45,805 bases of DNA from RGIG3159 sp045640565 (GCA_045640565.1 JAZUFG010000009.1:1-45805); one strand, 5' to 3'. Positions 16,033 to 23,786 are shown, numbered from the stretch's first letter. Made by a program: numbers and translations. Notes: a model not told the origin generated them from the sequence alone.

Positions 16033-16587
16033 TTACGGCATTTCTTGCGCGTCAAAGAACCGCTTGCCGAGGATTTTACCCAGGATGGGGGAGATTATAA
16101 CGGCAAGAATCGTATTAGGCAGCATATAGGAGCCGTTGTAGAGGAGAGAATAGAGGGCAGCACTAGGCGCAGAAAGGCCGAAGATATCCTCCGCATAGTC
16201 CGCATAGACGGTGATTCCACTCAGGAAGTGGATGAAGAAACGGCCCAGACAGCCTATGAGGGCTCCCAGCCAAAGAAGGGAAGGCTTTCTCTTCAGCACC
16301 CCGCTGAGGCCCACTGCCATATAGGCCAGGCTGTAGTCTAGGAGCATGGATTCCCAGTTGATGGCAACACCCCCGGGAAATTTCAGAGTGCCCACGACAA
16401 GACCGCAGCCCAGGCCCCAGCCTAGACCCCAGCGGGCAGCGCAGAGAATGATGGGAACCATCACCAGGTCCACACTGCCGCCGAATCCTCCGAAGCCAAC
16501 ACCGATAGGTATTTTGAGGGAACTGAGCGCAATGGAGAGAGTTGCCAGCATTGCACTTTCTAAAAGCGCCTTTATGGATTTACGCAT
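16033..16587 (-). CDS. thiT: ECF-type thiamine transporter S component
   Basis: Membrane substrate-binding subunit that imports thiamine with a shared ECF energizing module encoded elsewhere. 184 residues with six hydrophobic segments. Typical ThiT features are GGSVDLVMVPI, NWESMLLDYSLAYMAVGLSG and GRFFIHFLSGI with the thiamine-binding aromatic and acidic residues. A TPP riboswitch directly upstream confirms the substrate. GGAGG lies 7 nt before the ATG. Confidence 0.94.
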   Translation of the reverse strand: MRKSIKALLESAMLATLSIALSSLKIPIGVGFGGFGGSVDLVMVPIILCAARWGLGWGLGCGLVVGTLKFPGGVAINWESMLLDYSLAYMAVGLSGVLKRKPSLLWLGALIGCLGRFFIHFLSGITVYADYAEDIFGLSAPSAALYSLLYNGSYMLPNTILAVIISPILGKILGKRFFDAQEMP

Positions 16588-16602
16588 ATTTTTGCCTCCA
16601 AA

Positions 16603-16649
16603 GGAGAAATCCGCATTGCAAACAGGAAAGCTGCAATGCGGATTTCTCC
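16603..16649 (-). promoter_or_regulatory. 18-bp hairpin between riboswitch and thiT ribosome-binding site
   Basis: Perfect 18-bp arms (16603-16620 and 16632-16649) with an 11-nt loop, ending only 3 nt before the GGAGG of thiT. Only three T follow, so it is not a standard terminator. The CTCC at its 3' edge could alternatively pair with GGAG of the ribosome-binding site through a UUU loop. Candidate expression platform acting on translation. Confidence 0.6.
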
Positions 16650-16654
16650 ATATG

Positions 16655-16752
16655 GCATCTTTCCCTACGCCGGCATGATCCGGATCAGGTTAGGCGGGTG
16701 AGGACTGCATTCTGTCCATTCTCAGCCGGCCGCGCCGGCTCCCCGAAGATTT
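16655..16752 (-). promoter_or_regulatory. TPP riboswitch (THI element)
   Basis: Read on the minus strand, the conserved blocks are all present: GGGGAGCC, GGCTGAGA, AACCTGATCCGGAT and ATGCCGGCGTAGGGA. Flanking ATCTT and AAGAT can close P1. TPP binding is expected to shut down thiT. Confidence 0.95.
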
Positions 16753-16773
16753 TTGTTCGTAAGCGGTGTTCGT

Positions 16774-16802
16774 ATTATAGTGAGAAAACCCTGAAAATGC
16801 AA
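16774..16802 (-). promoter_or_regulatory. Promoter of thiT
   Basis: Minus strand TTGCAT (16797-16802), 17-bp spacer, TATAAT (16774-16779), just upstream of the riboswitch. Confidence 0.75.
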
Positions 16803-16875
16803 GATTCTTTTGAATTTTTTTCTCTTTTCAGCCGGGGCTGTCTCTCTTCTCCGGCGGATCTTTTCCAAATAAACC

Positions 16876-16904
16876 TTGACAGAAGGGAGAGAAAAAGATA
16901 AAAT
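16876..16904 (+). promoter_or_regulatory. Promoter of rny
   Basis: TTGACA (16876-16881), 17-bp spacer, TAAAAT (16899-16904). Transcription would begin near 16911, about 218 nt before the rny start codon. Confidence 0.78.
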
Positions 16905-16910
16905 ATACTG

Positions 16911-17128
16911 CGGAATCATTTGGGCTGCGGGAGGTTATGGGTTCCTCCGCCGCTCTTGCAATTCTTGTGGAGACACAAGTTTCTGATATAGATTTTCCCC
17001 GTTATTATCTTCCTACGCGGCCCTTGGCCCGTTGTCTGGATATAAGAGATCCGAAAATTTTATAGGTGGAAGCATTGTGTTTCCCGAACATACCCAAATT
17101 TATAGATTAGGAGGTGTGTCGGGAAATT
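16911..17128 (+). promoter_or_regulatory. Long structured 5' leader of rny
   Basis: The leader can fold into a closed multi-branched unit. An 8-bp helix pairs 16922-16929 with 17016-17023 (one G-U pair). It encloses a GGAGG/CCTCC hairpin (16930-16948) and a perfect CTTGTG/CACAAG hairpin with a GAGA GNRA tetraloop (16964-16979). No open frame with a ribosome-binding site and no terminator was seen. It does not match any riboswitch class I know. Confidence 0.5.
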
Positions 17129-18670
17129 ATGGAATGGTATTTTGTTGTGCTGATTGCCGCGGCGTGCTCTGCTGTGTTTTTTGCAGCCGGTATTGCCTAT
17201 CGGAAAAAGATCAGTGAAGCGGAGATTGGCTCTGCCGAGCAGGAAGCCACCCGTATTTTGAATGAGGCCATTAAGAGCAGCGAAAGCCGCAAGCGCGAAA
17301 TGCTGTTGGAGGCCAAAGAAGAAATCCATAAATCTCGCACCGAAAACGAAAGAGAACTCAAAGAACGCAGAGCAGAGATTCAAAAGCAGGAGCGCCGTCT
17401 CCAGCAGAAGGAAGAGTCTCTGGACAAGAAGCTGGACGCCCATGAAAAGAAGGAGGAAGACCTCCAGAAGAAGATTCAGGCTGTCCATGATCGGGAAGAG
17501 GAAATTGAGCGCTTGAAGAGAAGCCAAATGGAGCTTCTGGAACGCATTTCCGGCTTGACTCAGGAAGAAGCCAAGAAGTATCTCCTGAGCAATCTCGAGA
17601 CGGAGGTCCGGCATGATGCCGCCGTCAAAATCAAGGAGATTGAGGCTCAGACTAAGGATGAAGCGGAGAACATGGCCCGCGAGATTATCACCACTGCCAT
17701 TCAGCGCTGTGCTGCCGATCATGCTGCTGAAGCCACGGTTTCCGTTGTGCCTCTGCCTACAGATGAAATGAAGGGCAGAATTATCGGCCGTGAGGGCCGC
17801 AACATCCGTACTCTTGAAACCATTACCGGCGTTGACCTCATCATTGACGATACACCCGAGGCCATCACCGTCTCCTCCTTTGACCCCATTCGCCGCGAAG
17901 TAGCCCGCATGGCTTTGGAAAAGCTCATTGTGGATGGCCGCATCCATCCTACCCGTATTGAGGATATGGTGGAAAAGGCCCGCAAAGAGGTTGACCACAC
18001 CATTAAGCAGGAAGGCGAGAGGGCCGTCTTTGAAACCGGAATTCATAACCTCCATCCGGAACTGATCAAGCTGATCGGCCGCCAGAAGTACCGTACTTCC
18101 TATGGCCAGAATGTGCTGAATCACTCCATTGAGGTTGCCCATATTGCCGGCCTTCTGGCCTCCGAATTGGGCGTGGATATCCAGATGGCCAAGCGTGCAG
18201 GTCTTCTGCATGACCTTGGCAAATCTGTGGACCACGAGATGGAAGGCTCCCATATTCAGTTGGGCGCTGACCTGGCCAGAAAGTATAAAGAGAATCCCAT
18301 TATCGTCAATGCCATTGAGGCTCACCACGGGGATGTGGAATGCAAGTCCATTATCGCCTGCCTGGTTCAGGCTGCGGATGCCATTTCCGCTGCCCGCCCG
18401 GGTGCCCGCCGTGAGAATGTGGAAAACTACATCCGCCGTCTGGAAAAGCTGGAAGAGCTCACGGGGACCTTCCCCGGTGTCGAAAAGGCTTATGCCATTC
18501 AGGCCGGCCGCGAGGTTCGGGTCATGGTTCGCCCCGAGGAGGTCAACGAGGACGATATGGTTCTCATGGCCAGAGATCTCGCCAAGAAGATCGAGGAAGA
18601 ATTGGAATATCCCGGTCAGATCAAAGTCAATGTCATCCGCGAGACAAAAGCCGTGGAGTACGCAAAATAA
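17129..18670 (+). CDS. rny: Ribonuclease Y
   Basis: Membrane-bound endoribonuclease that starts mRNA decay in Firmicutes. Order: one N-terminal transmembrane helix (residues 2-22); a long Glu/Lys/Arg/Gln coiled coil to about 190; a KH domain (GRIIGREGRNIRTLE); and an HD domain (LLHDLGKSVDHE) with AHHGD downstream. ATG 17129 gives 513 residues, the family size. The best Shine-Dalgarno (GGAGG, 17110-17114) is 14 nt upstream, longer than usual, and an in-frame GTG overlaps it. The long leader suggests post-transcriptional control. Confidence 0.95.
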   Translation: MEWYFVVLIAAACSAVFFAAGIAYRKKISEAEIGSAEQEATRILNEAIKSSESRKREMLLEAKEEIHKSRTENERELKERRAEIQKQERRLQQKEESLDKKLDAHEKKEEDLQKKIQAVHDREEEIERLKRSQMELLERISGLTQEEAKKYLLSNLETEVRHDAAVKIKEIEAQTKDEAENMAREIITTAIQRCAADHAAEATVSVVPLPTDEMKGRIIGREGRNIRTLETITGVDLIIDDTPEAITVSSFDPIRREVARMALEKLIVDGRIHPTRIEDMVEKARKEVDHTIKQEGERAVFETGIHNLHPELIKLIGRQKYRTSYGQNVLNHSIEVAHIAGLLASELGVDIQMAKRAGLLHDLGKSVDHEMEGSHIQLGADLARKYKENPIIVNAIEAHHGDVECKSIIACLVQAADAISAARPGARRENVENYIRRLEKLEELTGTFPGVEKAYAIQAGREVRVMVRPEEVNEDDMVLMARDLAKKIEEELEYPGQIKVNVIRETKAVEYAK

Positions 18671-18675
18671 TAACC

Positions 18676-18708
18676 TGCGGCGCAGTCCTTTGGCTGCGCC
18701 GCATTTTT
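18676..18708 (+). terminator. Terminator between rny and ymdB
   Basis: Perfect 10-bp stem TGCGGCGCAG/CTGCGCCGCA with an 8-nt loop, then T5. No separate promoter is obvious before ymdB, so partial read-through is likely. Confidence 0.8.
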
Positions 18709-18725
18709 AAGCCGAGGAAAAAACA

Positions 18726-19499
18726 ATGGAAATGAAAATTCTTGCTGTGGGCGATGTTGTCGGGGCTTCCGGCCTTCGCTTTCTGGAGAAAAAGCTGCGG
18801 ACAGTCAAAAAAGAGCACTCCGTGGATTTCTGCATCGTCAACGGAGAGAACGCTTCCATGAACGGCATCACACCGGACCAAGCGGAGAGCATTTTCCGTT
18901 CCGGCGCGGATGTCATTACCCTGGGGAACCATGTCTGGGGAAAGCGGGAGATCGTTTCTTACTTAGAGGATAATGCCTTTGTCCTCCGTCCGGCCAATCT
19001 CTCTCCCCAGCTTCCCGGCTCCGGCATGAAAACCTATGAGAGCTCTAAAGGCTCTGTTACGGTTATCAATTTGGTCGGCCGCTGTTTCATGGATTATACG
19101 CCCCAGAATCCCTTCCTTCTGGCGGAGAAGCTTCTCAAGGATGCTTCCCCCGTGGCTCTGGTGGAGATTCATGCCCAGGTGAGCTCGGAAAAGCTGGCTA
19201 TGGCGTATATGTTGGATGGCAAGGTCTCGGCAGTCTACGGGACCCACACCCATGTCCCCACAGCGGACCTGCAGATCCTCCCCGGGGGAACTGCTTCCAT
19301 TACGGACCTGGGCATGACCGGCCCGGCCCAATCGGTCATCGGAATTCGCCCGGAGCAGTCCATTGCCATGTTCCGCGGGGATTTGACTTCCCGCTTTGAG
19401 CAGGCCCCCGGCCCCTGCTGTCTGCAAGCTGCCCTCTTCACTGTGGATTGCAGCACGGGGAGATGTCTGGCGGCAGAGCAAATTCTTCTTCGGGAATAG
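18726..19499 (+). CDS. ymdB: YmdB-family metallophosphodiesterase
   Basis: TIGR00282-type calcineurin-like phosphodiesterase; the Bacillus homologue hydrolyses 2',3'-cyclic nucleotides and affects biofilm formation. Metal-site motifs are GDVVG, NGEN, LGNHVW and GTHTHVPTAD, followed by ITDLGMTGP. The segment that is usually DFHAE is EIHAQ here; the ligand His is kept but the neighbouring acids differ. 257 residues. The rny-ymdB order is conserved in Firmicutes. Confidence 0.92.
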   Translation: MEMKILAVGDVVGASGLRFLEKKLRTVKKEHSVDFCIVNGENASMNGITPDQAESIFRSGADVITLGNHVWGKREIVSYLEDNAFVLRPANLSPQLPGSGMKTYESSKGSVTVINLVGRCFMDYTPQNPFLLAEKLLKDASPVALVEIHAQVSSEKLAMAYMLDGKVSAVYGTHTHVPTADLQILPGGTASITDLGMTGPAQSVIGIRPEQSIAMFRGDLTSRFEQAPGPCCLQAALFTVDCSTGRCLAAEQILLRE

Positions 19500-19510
19500 C
19501 GGATTTTTGC

Positions 19511-19539
19511 TTGCGTAATGTGCTGCTTTCGGCTATGAT
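19511..19539 (+). promoter_or_regulatory. Promoter of the glycosidase/reductase operon
   Basis: TTGCGT (19511-19516), 17-bp spacer, TATGAT (19534-19539). Confidence 0.5.
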
Positions 19540-19600
19540 ATTCGGGAATAAAAAATGACTCGGCTCCTTCGGTGGGGCAGAAGATAGAAGGAAAGACACT

Positions 19601-20242
19601 ATGAAGACAACGGGAAGAATTATCGGCGCAATTTTGCTGATCCTGGCCATCGTTCTGGCCTTTGTCGGCTATTATATCGGCACCAACTGTCTGGGCAGAG
19701 AACCGGTGAATCTGACCTCCCTTCCGGATCCTATGCGGACCGTGAAGGCGTTCTTTGACAGTGTCGCGGAAGAGGACTATCAAGAGGCCTATTCCTATCT
19801 CAGCGGCTATGAAAGCCTGGGCCTGGAGAAGACCCCGGAGGACGCTTATGCGGCTGCTTTCTGGAAAATTGTCCGGGAGAATACAAGCTGGGAATCCTCC
19901 TCCGACTGCAAGGTCAACGGGACGGAGGCAAAGATCGAGGTCACCCTCATCAGTCCGGACCTGAATCTGCTGGTGGAGGGCCTCGGTGAGGATGTCAATA
20001 AGAGGATAGAGCAGAAGATAGAAGAAGCGGTGACCCTGGACGGGATCTATAACGAGGATAAGAGCTACAGGCAGGAATTTATTATGGAGGTCTATGACGA
20101 AGTTCTGCGGGAGCGGCTCCAAAAGGCCGATTATCCCCTTCGGCGGGATACGGTTTCGGTTTCTCTAACCTATTCCGATAAAAGATGGTTGATTCTCCCG
20201 GATGCGGAGCTTATGAATGCCTTGACAGGCGGCGCCGCATAA
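19601..20242 (+). CDS. Membrane-anchored protein of unknown function
   Basis: 213 residues. One N-terminal transmembrane helix (about 6-26, IIGAILLILAIVLAFVGYYI) puts the rest outside the cell. Next comes a helical segment (TVKAFFDSVAEEDYQEAYSYL) like those of NTF2-like or DUF4878-type surface proteins, then mixed alpha/beta sequence with DTVSVSLTYSDKRWLI near the end. The family is not certain. It lies 13 nt before the phosphodiester glycosidase gene, so the two are probably cotranscribed. Confidence 0.7.
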   Translation: MKTTGRIIGAILLILAIVLAFVGYYIGTNCLGREPVNLTSLPDPMRTVKAFFDSVAEEDYQEAYSYLSGYESLGLEKTPEDAYAAAFWKIVRENTSWESSSDCKVNGTEAKIEVTLISPDLNLLVEGLGEDVNKRIEQKIEEAVTLDGIYNEDKSYRQEFIMEVYDEVLRERLQKADYPLRRDTVSVSLTYSDKRWLILPDAELMNALTGGAA

Positions 20243-20255
20243 AGGAGACAACGCC

Positions 20256-21371
20256 GTGAGAAATAGCTCAAAACTGATGCTGATCCCGGTCCTGATCTTG
20301 GGCTTGGTCCTTGCTTTCCTCTTTGGTCAGGGGGCGGTAAGGGTCCTTCATCCGTCGGACCCGATCGTGGACGATACAGTTCCCCTCAGCGTGGATCTCT
20401 CCTCCAAGATGGGCGTCTTTGAAAACCATACGGCCGCTGCCTCTTTGGAGGATCTGACCTATATCAAGAAAATATATACCATCGACGATGATGCCACTTG
20501 CGGGCCCAAAGCCAATCCTGCCTGCTACGGCTCCTCCAAGGATCCCTCCGATGTGCGGAAGGTCATTGACGCCGCTGCAGAGCTTTTGGACGGCCAGGAG
20601 GTCAGTTGGAATGAGGACCTTCCTTTTTGGGAGGAAAAAGAGTTTTCCTGGTACCTGGACGACACCATTTTCGTCCTGAATTGGGCAGAAAAGCGGGAAG
20701 CCATCTATTACTGCTGTGAAGTCAAGCTGGCCCATCCCTCTCAGTTCCGCCGGATGTTGGCTGCCAACACCTATGGTTCCGGACAGGAATTCACCTGTAC
20801 GGAGATGGCGGCCCAGACCAATGCGGTCCTGGCCTCCAATGCGGATTTCTATATCCATAGAATTCTGGGAATCAATGTCTATCAGGGCAAGCTCTGCCGC
20901 CATGGCAAATTCCTGGATAACTGTTTTATCGATAAAAACGGCGACCTTCTTATCACGCATCAGGATGAACTCCAGACCCCGGAGGAAACCGAGGATTATA
21001 TCCGGGAGCACGATGTGAATTTTTCCCTGGCCTTTGGCCCGGCTCTGGTAGAAAACGGTCAGCGCACCGAGATACCTCCATATAATATCGGGGAACTGAA
21101 TGATGATCATATTCGCTCGGCCATCGGCCAGTTCGGAAAACTCCACTATCTCATTATGATCAGCAGCGAAACGAAGATTTATAATATCGCTGCCCGAATC
21201 CATGAGAAAGGCGTTACTACCGCCTATGGTCTGGATGGAGGGCAGACGGCAGAGACCATCTTCAACGGCGAGCAGTTCAGCCATGTGCTCTTTAATTCCG
21301 AGCGTCAGGTCAGCGACATCATTTATTTTGCCACCGCTCTTCCGGAAGAAAGCTGGCAAACGGAAAAATAA
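20256..21371 (+). CDS. Membrane-anchored phosphodiester glycosidase (NAGPA/DUF2233)
   Basis: Predicted surface enzyme that cleaves sugar-phosphodiester bonds, related to the uncovering enzyme NAGPA. 371 residues: an N-terminal signal anchor (about 6-25), a lineage-specific segment to about 180, then the NAGPA core with ASNADFYIHRILGINVYQG, LAFGPALVENG, RSAIGQFGKLHYLIM, AYGLDGGQTAETIFNGE and a final SDIIYFA. GTG start with AAAGGAG upstream. The natural substrate is unknown; a teichoic-acid or polysaccharide phosphodiester is plausible. Confidence 0.85.
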   Translation: MRNSSKLMLIPVLILGLVLAFLFGQGAVRVLHPSDPIVDDTVPLSVDLSSKMGVFENHTAAASLEDLTYIKKIYTIDDDATCGPKANPACYGSSKDPSDVRKVIDAAAELLDGQEVSWNEDLPFWEEKEFSWYLDDTIFVLNWAEKREAIYYCCEVKLAHPSQFRRMLAANTYGSGQEFTCTEMAAQTNAVLASNADFYIHRILGINVYQGKLCRHGKFLDNCFIDKNGDLLITHQDELQTPEETEDYIREHDVNFSLAFGPALVENGQRTEIPPYNIGELNDDHIRSAIGQFGKLHYLIMISSETKIYNIAARIHEKGVTTAYGLDGGQTAETIFNGEQFSHVLFNSERQVSDIIYFATALPEESWQTEK

Positions 21372-21388
21372 TTATTCGGAGGCATGCC

Positions 21389-22399
21389 GTGAAAATGATT
21401 TCTTTGGGCTCAACCGGTATCGTTACGCCTCAGTGCGGTTTCGGCGCTTTGCCCATTCAGCGTATCAGCGATGAGGAAGCAGGAAAACTTCTGCTTCTGG
21501 CCTATGATTCCGGAGTCACTTTTTTTGATACCGCCCGAGCATATACGGATAGCGAGCATAAGATCGGTCTGGCCCTCTCTTCGGTCCGGGACCGCATTTA
21601 TCTTGCGAGCAAGACGGGAGCAAAGGATCCGGAGGGCTTTTGGAAGGATCTGAATACGAGCCTGAAAAACCTGAAGACAGACTATTTGGATATTTATCAG
21701 TTCCACTGCGCGGATCGCTGTTACCGTCCGGGGGATGGCAGCGGCATGTATGAAGCCATGCTGGAGGCCAAAGAAAAGGGATGGATTCGCCACATCGGCA
21801 TTACAGCCCATAAGATATCCGTGGCTGAAGAGGCGGCTGTCTCCGGCCTTTATGAAACCCTGCAGTATCCTTTCAGCTATCTTGCTTCCGAGCGGGAGTT
21901 GGAGCTTGTGAAGACCTGCAGAGAGAAAAATGTGGGTTTCATTGCCATGAAGGGCCTTTGCGGTGGCCTTCTGAACCATTCCGCGGCCTGCGCAGCCTTT
22001 ATGGCTCAGTTTGATAATGTCATCCCTATTTGGGGCGTTCAGAGAGAAAGCGAGCTTCGGGAGTTCCTTTCCTATATGGAAAAGGCGCCTTCTCCGGAGG
22101 AGCCGGAACTTGCGGCCATCATCGAGAAAGACCGGAAGGAACTGACAGGAGATTTTTGCCGGAGCTGCGGCTATTGTTTGCCCTGCAGCGTGGGAATTAA
22201 CATTCCCCAGTGTGCGAGAATGGCGCAGCTTCTTCGCCGCATGCCCCCTGCCCAGTGGCTTACGGAAGAGTGGCAGAGGGAGATGGAGAAGATCAACGCC
22301 TGTACCCGCTGCGGGAAATGTATGAAAAAATGTCCCTACGGTCTGAAAATTCCGGACCTTCTCCGAAAGAATCTGGAAGATTACAAAACATTCCTATAA
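21389..22399 (+). CDS. Aldo/keto reductase with C-terminal 4Fe-4S domain
   Basis: 336 residues. The N-terminal TIM barrel holds the AKR tetrad: Asp and Tyr in FFDTARAYTDSE, Lys in YLASKTG, His in DIYQFHCAD. The C-terminal ~70 residues hold two cysteine sets, CRSCGYCLPC and CTRCGKCMKKCP, for two 4Fe-4S clusters. Such fused AKRs are common in anaerobic Clostridia and probably take electrons from ferredoxin-like donors; the substrate is unknown. GTG start with GGAGG 6 nt upstream. It follows the glycosidase by 17 nt and ends the operon. Confidence 0.9.
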   Translation: MKMISLGSTGIVTPQCGFGALPIQRISDEEAGKLLLLAYDSGVTFFDTARAYTDSEHKIGLALSSVRDRIYLASKTGAKDPEGFWKDLNTSLKNLKTDYLDIYQFHCADRCYRPGDGSGMYEAMLEAKEKGWIRHIGITAHKISVAEEAAVSGLYETLQYPFSYLASERELELVKTCREKNVGFIAMKGLCGGLLNHSAACAAFMAQFDNVIPIWGVQRESELREFLSYMEKAPSPEEPELAAIIEKDRKELTGDFCRSCGYCLPCSVGINIPQCARMAQLLRRMPPAQWLTEEWQREMEKINACTRCGKCMKKCPYGLKIPDLLRKNLEDYKTFL

Positions 22400-22409
22400 G
22401 AATAAAAAT

Positions 22410-22443
22410 GGGGTGCTGCAGAGCTTTCATCTTGCAGCACCCC
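22410..22443. terminator. Terminator between convergent genes
   Basis: Perfect 11-bp stem GGGGTGCTGCA/TGCAGCACCCC with a 12-nt loop. A T5 run follows on the minus strand, so it mainly ends the 22477-23169 gene. The plus side has only TGAATTATTT. Confidence 0.8.
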
Positions 22444-22476
22444 TGAATTATTTAGAACAAGCGTCTATCCGTTTTT

Positions 22477-23169
22477 TTATTGTGTTTTCGTTTTTCTTTT
22501 GGAGATAAGCAGCACAAGAAGTGCGGCGATGATCAAGAGCTCCGTAAAGGCAGCCACCATCCAAAGCGTACTGCCGGGCGAAAAGATTGACGCTGCAGCG
22601 CTGCCGCCTGCAAAGACGGCAATGGTGGAGCTATGGTTAAGGTCAATGCACAGAAAATCCGTGTTTTCATTCTGCGGGTCCTTCATCCTGACGCAGCTGC
22701 TGGGAAGCCATGTGTCTGAGCCTTCACTTACTTCCAATACACTCAGGCCCTCTTTTTCGGAGTCTGAACACTGAATGTAAACTGCTGTATTCTGCCCGAA
22801 GCTTCCGCCTTTCCCGGCAGAAAGCTCAAAGAACGCAGCAACATCACCGTATTTGCCGCTGTCCAGGATATTTTCGTCGATTTTATCGCAGAGCAGACTA
22901 TATTCGTAGGGACTGTCTTTGCTTATCATGCCGGCGCGAAGCTCGGTTCCTTCTTCAAAAATCGCAGAGGAGTTATCAATGGCAATGTATCGCTTTTTTG
23001 ATCCGTCTATAACGGTGAGCCATACCATGCCGACCTCAGCAGCGGCCTTTTCGCCGGAGGCGGGCCGGGATGTGGTTAACATGACGTTATGGTCCTCTGC
23101 GGCAAGCGCCGGAAGGGCAAGCACAAGGAGCATGACGATGATCAGAAAGGCGGTTATCTTTTTTTTCAT
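22477..23169 (-). CDS. Exported protein with C-terminal membrane anchor, unknown function
   Basis: 230 residues, family not recognised. A cleavable signal peptide (MKKKITAFLIIVMLLVLALPALAAE) is followed by an extracellular part of about 170 residues with Ser-rich beta-type sequence and two nearby Cys (SLLCDK, YIQCSD). A C-terminal hydrophobic helix (MVAAFTELLIIAALLVLLI) and a basic stop-transfer KRKTKTQ end the protein. Good ribosome-binding site (AGGAGGT) and its own promoter. It resembles anchored surface proteins with no known domain. Confidence 0.75.
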   Translation of the reverse strand: MKKKITAFLIIVMLLVLALPALAAEDHNVMLTTSRPASGEKAAAEVGMVWLTVIDGSKKRYIAIDNSSAIFEEGTELRAGMISKDSPYEYSLLCDKIDENILDSGKYGDVAAFFELSAGKGGSFGQNTAVYIQCSDSEKEGLSVLEVSEGSDTWLPSSCVRMKDPQNENTDFLCIDLNHSSTIAVFAGGSAAASIFSPGSTLWMVAAFTELLIIAALLVLLISKRKTKTQ

Positions 23170-23199
23170 AATGACCTCCTGAGGGTTATCTTTACCGCT

Positions 23200-23228
23200 A
23201 TTCTACAATAGGTCAAACGATAAATCAA
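23200..23228 (-). promoter_or_regulatory. Promoter of the anchored exported protein
   Basis: Minus strand TTGATT (23223-23228), 17-bp spacer, TAGAAT (23200-23205). Confidence 0.6.
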
Positions 23229-23305
23229 TGTCAAAAACTCGCCGGGAGGATACACGCCAATGGTGTGATGAGATACCAAGTCTGCGGCTTAGATAATAAT
23301 TATTA

Positions 23306-23480
23306 GATGATATATCGCTTATGCGATATGATATACTTGCTTCGCAAGCATGAGATATTTGCCTTTCGGCAAACATGATATAATATCCGTTCCCTCATGC
23401 GCCGCAGGCGTATATCATCCACCGCAGGCGGATATCATATCAAAGATAAATCACCCGTTCCGAGAGAAACGGATATCATT
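23306..23480. repeat. Array of small hairpins joined by ATGATAT/ATATCAT boxes
   Basis: No gene is seen in 23170-23510 apart from promoter and terminator. The region is built from short palindromes: TATCGC/GCGATA, CTTGC/GCAAG, TTTGCC/GGCAAA, and two CCGCAGGCGG-like units. They are separated by GATATGATAT and ATATCAT boxes in opposite orientation, so that ATGATATAC (23329-23337) can pair with GTATATCAT (23409-23417). It looks like a non-autonomous repeat element that can fold into a branched structure. Confidence 0.6.
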
Positions 23481-23511
23481 GAAAAAACCTCGTTCCGAAG
23501 AACGAGGTTTT
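23481..23511 (-). terminator. Terminator of the tRNA operon
   Basis: On the minus strand, a 9-bp stem AACCTCGTT/AACGAGGTT with a 6-nt CTTCGG loop and T4, immediately after tRNA-Lys. Confidence 0.88.
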
Positions 23512-23586
23512 GGTGACCCGCTGGAGATTCGAACTCCAGACACCCTGCTTAAAAGGCAGGTGCTCTGCCGACTGAGCTAGCGGGTC
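23511..23586 (-). tRNA. tRNA-Lys (TTT)
   Basis: Full cloverleaf with encoded CCA: acceptor GACCCGC/GCGGGTC, anticodon loop CTTTTAA, T arm GGAGTTCGAATCTCC. Fifth and last gene of the tRNA operon. Confidence 0.97.
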
Positions 23587-23589
23587 ATA

Positions 23590-23664
23590 TGGCTGGGATG
23601 GCAGGACTCGAACCTACGAATACCAGAGTCAAAGTCTGGTGCCTTACCACTTGGCGACATCCCA
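23590..23664 (-). tRNA. tRNA-Gln (TTG)
   Basis: Cloverleaf with encoded CCA: acceptor TGGGATG/CATCCCA, anticodon loop CTTTGAC, T arm GTAGGTTCGAGTCCTGC. Only 3 nt separate it from tRNA-Lys. Confidence 0.96.
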
Positions 23665-23708
23665 AAATGGAAAAATCCCCCGGAAGACACCGGCCCGGAA
23701 AAACGAAA

Positions 23709-23786
23709 TGGGGTGGATGAAGGGACTCGAACCCTCGGCCTCCAGAGCCACAATCTGGCGCGCTAGCCGACTGCGCCACATCCACC
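23709..23786 (-). tRNA. tRNA-His (GTG)
   Basis: Acceptor GTGGATG/CATCCAC with discriminator C and an encoded G at -1 (23786), the tRNA-His identity element. Anticodon loop TTGTGGC; encoded CCA. Confidence 0.96.

Noticed and set aside
16911..17128. 6S RNA or known riboswitch upstream of rny
   Set aside because: No central bubble between long closing arms, no terminator at the 3' end, and no conserved core of a class I know. Kept only as an unidentified leader.
17060..18328. Long open frame (about 420 codons) on the minus strand opposite rny
   Set aside because: It is an antisense reading of a highly conserved gene, has no ribosome-binding site or recognisable domain, and its protein is rich in low-complexity Leu/Phe/Asn runs.
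18671..18725. A separate promoter for ymdB
   Set aside because: The space is taken by a terminator and the ribosome-binding site; no -35/-10 pair is visible.
23306..23480. CRISPR array
   Set aside because: The repeated pieces are short and unequal, spacers are not of constant length, and no cas gene is in the window.
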